Shown here: one piece after another, positions 23,150 to 34,400 of the stretch
Position numbering within the stretch: position 1 is the stretch's first letter
Layout of the letters: every line of letters begins with the position of its first letter
Assembly: GCF_902459505.1 (NCBI RefSeq)
Contig: NC_047096.1
Location: 15,838,501-15,902,500 of the forward strand
Length of the DNA stretch: 64,000 nucleotides
Source: Geotrypetes seraphini
Taxonomy: Eukaryota > Chordata > Amphibia > Gymnophiona > Dermophiidae
Direction: 5' to 3'
Notes under the pieces: generated by a model
Seen by the model: only the letters and a program-made list of their open reading frames with translations
Database searches by the model: none
What the model was told of the DNA's origin: nothing
Made by a program: the position numbers and the translations under genes

Positions 23150-23497
23150 AAAAGTGCGCCGGACAAAGGCGAGCCGACATTACAGAGCAGACAATTGAGC
23201 GCAAGACTCTAGCGCGACGCCGTCAAAGTTTATTTTAAAGAGCTGCGAGGAAGGGGTGTGGGGGGTGTAACCCCCCACATTATAAAGAAAACTTAACTTT
23301 TCCCCTAATAAATACAGAAAAAGTTGTTTCCTCTATAATGGGGGGTTCCAACCCCCAAAACCCCTCCCCATGGCAGCGCGAACACTATTAAGTAAACTGG
23401 GGGAGCTTTTTAAAATAAACTTTTACGGTGGCACGCTGGAGTCTTGCGCTCAATTGTCTGCTCTGTAATGTCGGTGCGCCTTTGTCCCGTGCGTTTA
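23150..23497. mobile_element. palindromic DNA element, family not recognised
   Basis: Inverted ends of about 60 bp: left GACATTACAGAGCAGACAAT, right ATTGTCTGCTCTGTAATGTC. Both ends run GGACAAA / TTTGTCC. The interior is GC-rich with G/C runs. No coding. Confidence 0.7.
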
Positions 23498-23568
23498 TGA
23501 CTGTGATATGTAATATGTATTAATAAAATGCTTATGACCACTGTTCATGTGAGGTGAGAGGCTGCACC

Positions 23569-24541
23569 TTATGCAAGCAGAACTATTTGGTACATAAGAT
23601 AGTGGATAGTTTCCCAAGGATCCTCCGATTGCCATCCGAGTAACCTAACTCGATGTTGGTTCCAATCTTCATCGATCCTTTTTTGTTTGTGCTCTGTTCT
23701 AAATACTATTAATGATAAATTTAACTTGGCTTTTCATAAAAGCACCCCCACCACCGCCAAGCTAAGTTAAATTTTAATGTATTTTATTTATTGTATTTTA
23801 AACATTTGTAGCCCGTATATCAAACTTCTATGCAGATAACACCATTACATGCATAATGAAACTATACAGACTTAAATCAAAATAAAACATCACCATTCAG
23901 TATACAATTCAAAAACATCTTCAAATAAATGAACTAAATAATAACAAAACTGTAAAATACCCAAATCTGAAAATGGCAGTTGAAAAAAGTGAGCTTTCAA
24001 ACTTTTTTGAAAGGCCAAAAAGTCAGCGATCAAACGAATGCAGTCTGGGACTGAGATCCACAACGATGGTCCCGCTACTTGAAACGTGCGAGCACAATTC
24101 GCAATTTTGATCACAGAGTGAATTGAAGGAATAACCAAATAGTTTCTGCCTTGTGATCTAAAAGAACGAGAAGGAGGTTTAAGCCAAGGGAACCTGTCAC
24201 CAGGAGTGGGAACCCTAGGATAGTAGACTTGGGGGTGGGTCAGTAGAGTGGGCAGACCTGATGGGCTATGGCCCTTATCTGCCGTCATCTTTTATGTTTC
24301 TATGTTTCTATGAATAGATTTAAATACCAACGTTAGTATCTTAAATTGTATTCTCCAAATGACTGGCAACCAGTGAAGCTCAACCAGTATCATTACAAGC
24401 ATCATTAATAGAACAGAGCACAAACAAAAAAGGATCGATGAAGATTGGAACCGACATCGAGTTAGGTTACTCGGATGGCAATCGGAGGATTCTTGAGAAA
24501 CTATCTACCATCTTATGTACCGAATAGTTCTGCTCGCATAA
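23569..24541. mobile_element. fold-back element with about 145-bp arms enclosing LINE sequence
   Basis: Arms 23569-23715 and 24401-24541 are inverted and highly similar (TAACCTAACTCGATG; GATCCTTTTTTGTTTGTGC). Between them is an L2-type LINE tail (minus, about 23770-24180; frame RTFQVAGPSLWISVPDCIR, SLKAHFFQLPF). At 24185-24312 there is a CR1-like 3' end with the (TTTCTATG)n terminus. Confidence 0.75.
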
Positions 24542-25167
24542 CTGTTTACAGAGCGAAATGCTGCAGAGCATTTCTTGAGAAGTCCTATACACTGCACCTA
24601 AGGGCATACACAAATGAGTAGAAGAGCGGGAAGAATCGCCAAAGTTCATCCCGCTCCTGACGTCACCACTGCAAGCTGGGTCAGAACCCCTGAGTGACAC
24701 ATTCTGTGTTCTGATTTTGCTTTGCATGGGCTTGAGCAGCTGGTCTGGCTCCAAATTTGGAATGTGACACTCCCCCTGCCCCTTGCCCTGGCATAAGTTT
24801 GTCTAACACCAGTCATGGCTCTTACATTTAAACCGGGGGTGGGGTGGGTAGGTGGGACTCCTTTGAACATGTAATGGGAGAGGTATCCATTCCCGCAAAT
24901 GAAAACTTACAATGTACTGCCAGAATCGACGACAGGATTCAAGTTAATGCAGTTCATTGTTAAGTTTATTGCATAAATAAGATTCCAGAATATATTAGTT
25001 AATCTTGCTGGATGACCTCCATATTTGGAATATTGTTACTATAGAGTTTAGGAGGGCATTTAGGACATTATATTATGTTATAAAGATGGATGACCAATTA
25101 TATCAACTGCATATATTTTGTACTGTAAATCTGTGATTACCAATAAAAATTGTTAAACCTTAACACT
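24542..25167. other. intron 1, no supported feature
   Basis: A LINE-like tail (ACCAATAAAAATTG) ends near 25155. No coding frame. Confidence 0.3.
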
Positions 25168-25306
25168 GGGTTTTACTAAATGGCGCAAGAGGCTTTTAGC
25201 GTAGGTTGGCGAGGTAAATGCTCTCATAGGAATTCTATGGGCAGCGGAGCATTTACCTTGCTTGCCTTCGCTAAAATCCTCTAGCGCCGTTTAGTAACAG
25301 GAGCCC
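25168..25306. mobile_element. palindromic MITE (TTTTACTAA...TTAGTAA family)
   Basis: Imperfect palindrome with GGGTTTTACTAAATGGCGC at the left and GCGCCGTTTAGTAACAGGAG at the right. It lies about 90 bp before TNNI1 exon 2. Confidence 0.65.
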
Positions 25307-25393
25307 TAAATTTTGCCACAGTGGCTCCTCCTTGAAAAATAACCAATGATCACTGCACGGTGGGTCAATACTTTCTTTTCCACTTTTTTTCAG

Positions 25394-25424
25394 GGGAAGT
25401 CTCTGCTGTCATCATGCCTGAACT
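25394..25424 (+). CDS. TNNI1: TNNI1 exon 2 (start codon exon, MPE plus two bases of codon 4)
   Basis: A 31-bp exon between a pyrimidine-rich acceptor (tttttttcag) and donor gtaagt. It holds 20 bp of 5' UTR, then ATG CCT GAA CT. The MPE start matches vertebrate TNNI1. It ends in phase 2, so the next exon must supply one base plus whole codons. An hAT-like element begins only about 100 bp downstream. Confidence 0.9.
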
Positions 25425-28400
25425 GTAAGTAAATAAACACCAGAAAGAAGAGTTTGGAAACCTCCATAAAAGTCAGCATTGAATCCGGAATTCCACTGAA
25501 TGGCCAACTTACCCCCACCTCCACCCAGTGGCGTAACGTCTGGGCTGATGGCACATTGCCCCCTACTCTTCCCTGCTGCTTAAGTGCCACCACTCTTTTT
25601 GCCGCTTTAATGGCCCCCGCCCCCAGTGTACCTCTTGAAATGTTCACCGGAGCAAGCATAATCTTCCACCTGCTGCTCACGCAAGTCACGGCTTCCTTCT
25701 GATGTCACATCCTGGCCTGGTGAGCAGGAAGTGACATCAGAAGGGAGCCGAGGCTGGTGCAAGCAGCAAGTGGAAGATGATGCTCGTGCAGGCAAACATT
25801 TAAGAAAGTATGGAGGGGGGAAGAGAGGTGCTGGTGCTGCTGCCCCCCAATGAAGGCAGTACCTTGGGCGGTCCCCTGCCCCCCTTTCTATGCCACTGCC
25901 CCCACCCACAGCTCTAGTAAGCTTCTCAGCCACCCAGTTGTCAGTTCTTGGGCAAGACAAATAACTTGTAAAATTTCACTTCTGAGCCTACACAATTCCA
26001 GCCGGGTCCACCTTTCTATCGGACCAATTCTATAAATGGGCGCCTAGAAGTACAACGCCGCTTGCGTGCTCTATAATGACCTAAGTGTTGTGATGGAATT
26101 GGTGCTAAGCCCCCCCCCCACCTCCCATTGTGGTGCCTATTTCTAGGTGACTCTTTCTAAAAACTACTCTGATAGAAATTAACTCTCTATCCTGAAAAGT
26201 AAATGACAGCCCAGTCAATGATGTAATAAGGGAGGAGGGAGTAGGGATGCCAGCTTTTCTCCTTCCTCTGGTATGGGGGGGTCTATTAAATACATTCTTC
26301 CTCCATGCCTCTTGTAGCTGTCACTGGCAATGATCGGGGTCTCTCCCTGCTACTCACGCTAGCTTCAGCCCTCCCTCTGATGTCATATCCTGTTCACAGG
26401 ACCTGGAAGTGATGTCAGAGGGCAGACTCAGCTAGTGCAAACAGCAGGTAGGTGACCCTGCTCACTGCTGGTGACATCCATAAGAGGTAGGGGGAAATTA
26501 ATTTAAGGGGCTCCCCACCACCAGCAGTGGGGATGCCATCACCCCTCACTACAATACTAAACCCAGGTTGGAGCTATGTGGATCCCCTCACCTCCCTCTC
26601 CATTTTTAAAGTCTGATTACCCTTGCATTTTGAAATGTCTAAGAAAAAAAGAGCCTGCATTCTTCCTACCCAGACACGCAAGCACATACACTTATAACAC
26701 TTCAGGGTCATACTTTCTTAGTACATTGTATGGCCCTCTTACTGACAAATATATTTTAATATGATTTCCTCTTTCTTTTTCATTCCTATTTTGTACCTTC
26801 TGCAAATGACTCCCTGAAGAGAGGTAAGGTGTCACTGCTTTTCTTTGTCTGGCACAACACATAAAAGTCTGGAACGAAACAATATCAGACACAGAAAATC
26901 AAGTAAAAAACCAAATAGTTTCTAGTTCAGTAGCCAGTGAGGAAAGAACAGTTCTTTGATTGTCCATATGCTTACGAAACTATAATGAAGGAAAAAAACC
27001 TCAGTGTTTGCTTAATTCATCTAGCTCTCATGTACCGGTAGCTTTAAGCAAAGCAAGGAAACAAAAAAAAAGAAAGACCCAAGCCTCGAGATATTATGAA
27101 GAACAGCAAAAAGAGGCAGACGTCACAGCTAGTGAGAGAAAATGATAGCTTTATTGATTTGAAGAGACGCTGACACGATTAATACTGTCTCCTGAAGAAG
27201 GCGACGTAGTTGCCGAAACTGGGTCCTAATTGGGACTTCATTTTAAAGACTTCAAATCAATAAAGCTATCATTTTCCCTCGCTGGTTGTGACGTCTCCAT
27301 TGCCTCTTTCTACTGTTCTTTAAAGCAAACACAAAATACACTCCAAAAAGCTGCCAAAAACCTAAACTAGTAACAACAAAAAAGGCAGAAAGTAGTCACA
27401 CCAAGGTTCACTAAGGGGGCGCTCAGGACCAAAACTGTGCACCCCATGCAACACCGCGTACAGACTATCATAGATAATACCAAAGTAAAGGGTGCTCTCA
27501 GTGTGAACAAGCAGCGATAGGAGTCAAGCTCCAACACTTCACGAATTAGGTAGAGGTAATAATATACCCCCACCCGCACACCATCATTGAGCACCCTGGG
27601 TGTGCTCTAAATCAAAGTGAAAATATCCACCGATCTAAACCAATAAATCAAAATAGGTGAGTTAACAGGTGAAACCTGAGCGACCCCAAAATGAACCCTG
27701 CCAGCCAAGACCCCGACAAAAATCAATCAAAATGAATCAAACAGATGCAAATCAAGAAGTTAATAGACTTAACTGAAAGATGAAAAAACCACATCGCTGA
27801 AGCATGACACTGAAGCGCACCAGGACACAGGTTCAAAGCAACACATCGCAGGGAAAAATGGCACTATTATGCGAAAGTTTCATAAGTAAGTATCAACCAA
27901 ACAGCGCAGTTTAAACCAACGGCAACTCCCTGCAAAGCTGCTATATCAGAGCATTCAATCCAAAATGTAAACAATTAAAGGCACCTGCACTTATATTTCT
28001 CAAAGCTGCTCCGTGTCTTACTGTACAAGATGATCAGCTGCATTTTCAGCTCAACTCGTGGCCTTCCAGCTCAGAATTCCCGACAAGAGAAATTTCTGTT
28101 TAATTTCATGCTGACATATATACAAGCTCTATAAATTCTATAAGTTATACCCATGAGAGTCTCACCCAATCCCCACCCAGATTCTGCCAATATGTACAAC
28201 CACCTGTCAGATACATGTATGCCTGTATACACACACATATATACCATTATCCTAAACATTTATGAGGCCAATCGGTGCATAAATGTTAGTGAGGATATCT
28301 TAATAAAGTATAATGTGTGTATCTGCAGAACTTAGGTGCACTCACCCTAGTTCTGTGGCTAGCATTTATACTTAGCCCTAACATATAAGCACATATTTTG

Positions 28401-31400
28401 GCTGTTAGGCTAATATTTTATAAAGATAACTAGGCACCTAAGTTTCTTTTTAGAATACATTCCTACCAGATGCCCTCTGGGCACCTATTTATACGAGCAC
28501 AATGGTAGAATTACTCAAATACTCCCCTGATAGGGACACCTGATGGTCATCAAGGGAAATGAATCTCAAGAATGCTGCGCCCTGCTGCTCTTGGCCACAG
28601 GAGGGCACTGCTATACTCCATTAATCAATATAAACAAAGAAATGGAGACTGCTGCCTGGAGGTCATGGACAGTGGCTGTCCAATATGAGAACCAGATGAG
28701 AGGATGGGCTTGCAAAGGGAGATGAGAATGAACCATATGGGGGCACTATTCAGTCAATGCATAACGATAAGCTTACTTTTTACCTGTTTGTACAATCAAT
28801 CAAGTACAGTATGTTTATCTAGGGCTTTTATAGATGGAAAAGCCTTTACAAAATGACCCTCTAATAGGGCTGGTCTAAGAAAGAGAGTCTCTATTTAGGC
28901 ACTCTGATGTCACACAGTGACCTGGGTGCCCAGATTCTGTTATAGAATACAGTACTCCCCCACAATTTGGGGGGTTCCGTTCTAGGAACCCCCGCAAATT
29001 TTGAAAAACCGTGAATACAGTTAAAAGGCAGGAGAGGGCAGCTGGGGCGCTGGTGGGTGCAAAATCGCTCGCGGTATGCTCCTACCGCCTCTTCCTGTTA
29101 CTAAAGTCAGGCTCCACCAATCAGGAGCTGCTTTGACATGCAGCTCCTGATTGGTGTAGCCTGAATTTAGTACAGGAAGAAGTGGTCGGAGAATACCGCA
29201 AATTAGTGAGTCTGTGATTTGTGAACCGCAAATTCGCGGGGGAACACTGTACTGGCGTAACACTTATACGCTTGAGTTACACCAGTCAAATAAATCTGGC
29301 ATAACTTCTGTCGCATAAGTGTAGCAAGGGTGCACATGACTTACAGTATTTGTAGCTTACATGCATAAGTGACTGCTCTGCCCATGCCCCTGTCAGTCTG
29401 CACCCATGTAAATGCCCCCTTGCTTTTATGTGCTATGCAATTTCTATATGTCCTTACATAACAATGCTTAGTTGCATTGGTACCACTTATGTGCACATAT
29501 GTGCACTTACCCTCAAAAGGTATGGTATTCTGAATATATACAAGAACAAGTGGTACGTGCATAATGCCAATGCCTGGTTACAGAATTGCCCTCTAAGTGC
29601 ACATTTTAAACTCGGTCTTCTTGAAGAGGCTACGGAGCTTTAAAACATGTTCTATTCTCTCTGCCTTTAGAGGAAGTCAAAGATCTCAGCCTCACGCAAG
29701 CTTTTACTGAAGGTAAGTTCCTAGAAGCCTGAAAGCATTTCTGGTGTACCTATAAAGCTCCGTGCACAGAGCACACATGCTGGACCCCTCAAAAACACAC
29801 GAAGGGATGGAGAACAGGATTTTTCTACTCCCGCTCCTCAAACCACTCTGAATCTTGTTTGCTGAGATGCCAAGTTACCCAGTTGTAGCTTGGAGGTTTG
29901 GATTTCTGACCACCCCATCCCGATGCATTATGGGCCTCGCATCAACGGACAAGATCAGGCACTACTGATCCCACGCTGCATTGGGGTGTAAGTTCAAAAC
30001 CAGGACTGGGCAAAAATATCCAGCCTGGAACTGGGTAACTTGACATCTCTGGATCAAGCAGGTAAAATTTAGCTAGGCAGGTTACAGCTGGCTTCAGATC
30101 ATCAGGGACAAACTGATCCAGTCCTGGTTTTATCCATGATGCATCGATGACTTAGTATTCCAATTTCCAAGTCCCTAAATCAGAAGTAGGAAAATGACTT
30201 ATTAAACTTCTCACCCACAGAAGCCTTCTGTCTGGCCTGCAGTGACCAAAAACATGTCACATCTGTCTGGAAATCTGAGAGGACCACTGCAGCTAACTCT
30301 AGCCCCCTACTTGTCCTGTTTGTCTGTTGATTAAATTGTAAGCTCTACAGAGCAGGGACTGTCTCTTGAGTGTTATAATCTACAGCACTTTCTACATCTA
30401 GCAGTGTTATAGAAATGATTAGTAGAAATAGTAGTAGCACTACCCCTCAACCCCACCATAGAAACATGATGGCAGATAAAGACCACATGGCCCATCTAGT
30501 CTGCCCATCTGCAGTATCCACTATCTCCTCCTCTTCCTATTGGCTAAGGCTCTTAACATTTGCATCTCCTCTTCCTATAGGCTAAGGCTCTTTACACCTG
30601 CATTGTGATGTCATAGAGATTTATGGTTATAGAAACATAGTAACATGATGGCAGATAAAGGCCAAATGGCCCATCTAGTCTGCCCATCCGCAGTAACCAT
30701 TATCTCTTTCTTTCTCCGAGAGATTCTATGTGCCTATCCCATGCCGTCATGAATTCAGACACAGTCGCTATCTCCACCACCTCTTCCAGGAGATTGTTCC
30801 ATGCATCTACCACCCTTTCTGTAAAAAAGTATTTCCTCAGATTACTCCGGAGCCTATCACCTCTTAACTTCATCCTGTGCCCTCTCATTCAGGTGTCAAA
30901 GTCAGTCCTCGAGGGCCGCAATCCAGCCGGGTTTTCAGGATTTCCCCAATGAATATGCATGAGATCTATTAGCATGCAATGAAAGCAGTGCATGCAAATA
31001 GATCTCATGCATATTCATTGGGGAAATCCTGTAAACCCGGCTGGAATGCAGCCCTCGAGGACTGACTTTGACACCCCTAGAGCTTCCTTGCAAATTAAAG
31101 AGATTCGACTCATGCGCATTTACATTACGTAGGTATTTAAACCTCTTTATCATATCTCCCCTCTCCCACCTTTCCTCCAAAGTATATAGATTGAGATCTT
31201 TAAGTCTGTCCCCATACACCTTATCATGAAGACCACATACTATTTTAGTTGCCTTCCTCTGGACCGACTCCATCCTTTTTATATCTTTTTTAAGGTGCGG
31301 CCTCCAGAAATGTACAGGCTCCTATTCTGGTCCTCGACACCAAGAGTTTGCCTATTCCTCACATTCAGCAAGGACCAGACCAAGAATGAACAAGACTGCT

Positions 31401-34400
31401 TCAGTGACCTGAGGCCATATTATAACTCTATTCCCAGCTTCCAAACGCAGTGCTTGACAGTCTCATCTTTCAAATTACTGGAAATTTACATAGTGAATGT
31501 TTTAAAGTGATTTAGCCACAGGATGGCAATGTTACTTCAAAATTATCCCTAAGGGAGGTTATAAAGAATTGTACAGTACTTATATAAAGGATTAGCTGGA
31601 CATATAAAGTTTTCTATGAGCAATGGAGGATCCCAATTAGCCTGCTTTGCAAAAGTGTATGCAGCCACCTCAGGGATAAAGGGCCATCGTCTCTGAAATG
31701 AGGAAGGGGGAACTATTTTGATTGTTACAGTTGTCCGCAGCAAAACCCGGACAACTACAATAACCATGACACCAGCTGCGGAAGCCTAAGAGAATGAATT
31801 ATTTTGTTATGCATCATTTAGAAATGAGATCAAACAGGAGGCAGTAGGACAGGGGTAGGGAACTCCGGTCCTCGAGAGCCATATTCCAGTCGGGTGTTCA
31901 GGATTTCCACAATGAATATGCATGAGATCTATTTGCATGCACTGCTTTCAATACATATTCATTGGGGAAATCCTGAAAACCCGACTGGAATACGGCTCTC
32001 GAGGACCGGAGTTCCCTACCCCTGCAGTAGGAGGTGAAATGACTCACAAAAAGAGGCAGCATTAGCAGTGGAAGAAAAGCCCAGAGTTGCTGACTGTTCT
32101 AAGGGAAGGGGGGGGAAGGACTGAGTCAATGGCAGATTTGGGTTTAAAGGATTAGAGAAGTGAGGTACTGAGATATACAATGATTTGTGAGAGCCTGGTT
32201 CCAAGAGGCAGGTGATGAGCCACTAAAGTTGAATGGAGCATACTCAGCTGAGCCGGACCTCAAAATCTGGGGAACCTCGCAGCTCAGTTCATAAAGCAGG
32301 GTTACTTACCTGTAACAACGATTCTCCATAGACTGCAAAATTACAGTACCAATCAGCAGGTAGGGCCTATGTCCTTGATTTTCACTTCCAGTCCTCAAGG
32401 GTCAGTGAAAGGTCAGATTTTCAGGATATCACTAATGAATATGCATGGGGGGGGTGGAGATCTTCTTGCCCATTTCTCCAATTATATGCAAATCTCTTGT
32501 GCAATATGGACATACTTAAAACCTGACCTGTCGGCTGGTCATCAAAGACATGGGAATAAAACCCAAGGTCCTGCACAAAAAAACTCCACTTACGTCAAAA
32601 ACAGAAATCACTCATACAAAAATTCAGTCCAGGTTTCTTAGTGAAAGTCCATAAATAATAATATTAATAATAATAATTTTATTTCTTATATACCACTATA
32701 CCATAAGTTCATAACAAATAATTTATCTTCATTGCTGTTTTCACAAACTTGTATTGCTTTCAAATTTGTGAAAACAGCAATGAAGATAAGTAATTGGGGT
32801 TTTTTCTGCTAATTTTTGCTTACACGCTGCTTTTGTCAGTCTTATATGACGCTGCTGAAAGACATATGTTACAGCTTTGTGATTTACACCCATTGAGATT
32901 GAAATACATCATTGGTGCCATTGTTTAAAAGTCAGTTGTTTGTGGACTTTCACTAAGAAACCTGGACTGAATTTTTGTATGAGTGATTTTGTTTCTGATG
33001 TAAGTGGAGTGATTTTCCAGACCCAGGATGATTTGAGCTCTAGGGATTGCTATATTGGTTCAAGAGCTGCCTATTGCGGTCTGGTTTTCTCCACTTTAGT
33101 ATTATTTTTCTTGTTTTCCAGTCTTTTTATGCATGAATGGGAGCCCCAATAATTCTTACAACACAAATAATAATTTAAGTGATAAGTTTTTGATATACAT
33201 CTGGGTCCACTTGTTTGGTGGTATGCAGAAAAAGAAGGACAGATTGAGACATCTGGGGTTTTCTTCCATTGCTTTCAGTGGAAGTAAAAACCGGATGTCT
33301 CAATCTGACCTCTTTTGAGATTTGTTCTTCAATGTGATTCTCTGAAGAAGCGTGGCGACAAACGGGCCCGTCAGAATCACTTATATAAGATAAGTGGTGT
33401 TTGAATCACTTATATATGAAATGGCCTTGATAGCTGGACAATGATTAAAATGCTTTGCATATAGATGAAATGTTAATGAGCAGATGAACAAAAAGTTTTT
33501 TAAATTATTTATATAATTAATTTTTGCATAGTCAAAAATCTGCATTTTTGCACACCCAAATGATCTAGTTGCAGTTTGCACATTTATAAGCTTAAGGAGG
33601 TTGGCGGAAGATCAGTGATTAGAATATGGTTGTCTTGGTCGAACAGCTATTGTAGCTGACTTAAATTTTTAAGCAACCTATCTGAGATCTTTCCTCCAAA
33701 AATCTCTTGGGGCTGATTCATTAGATAATATCAATATTTTTATTTTTAAGTTCTTTTGGCAATTAATAAGATCCACTTGTGGTTTTGCATTTGGACTCTT
33801 TTTTTTTCTGGAGCCATATGGTCATCCTAGGTCTGTATCCTCTCCTCTTCTGAAGGGGGTCTGATAGAAGGTATCCTGACTAATTTGGGAACTAACAAAT
33901 GTATTTAGCTTGTGCCTTTCCCAGTAATTCAAGGCAAGTTATACTTGGGTATACTTAGGGTTATCAGACATCTGGGACAACCCAGACATGCTCTCTTTTT
34001 AGAGGACGGACTTTCGGTCTTGGAGAATGAGATGTACAGTGTCAGCATCTATGAGACAAACTTGGTTCTTTTTATTACATAGAGCTTTTTGGACCCCAGT
34101 TTGTTTACAAAAGTTGGATAGCTCTAAATCTAATAGATGCTGGCACTGTAATCTAGAAGTGGGGACATTGGATCATCTAATTTTTTGTTGCCCCTGCATT
34201 AGGAATTTTTGGAATTCAATTTGGTCTCAAATAAATTGCTTATTGGAAAATCATGTGGAAATATCATATGATACTGCTCTGTTCGGTATGTCTAAGAGGA
34301 AAAAAAGTCAATTATCAGCACATAACAATAAGCTTTTGATGATAATGACGGGTGTTGCTATGCAACATATTACTAACAACTGGAAAAATTATAGTAATCT

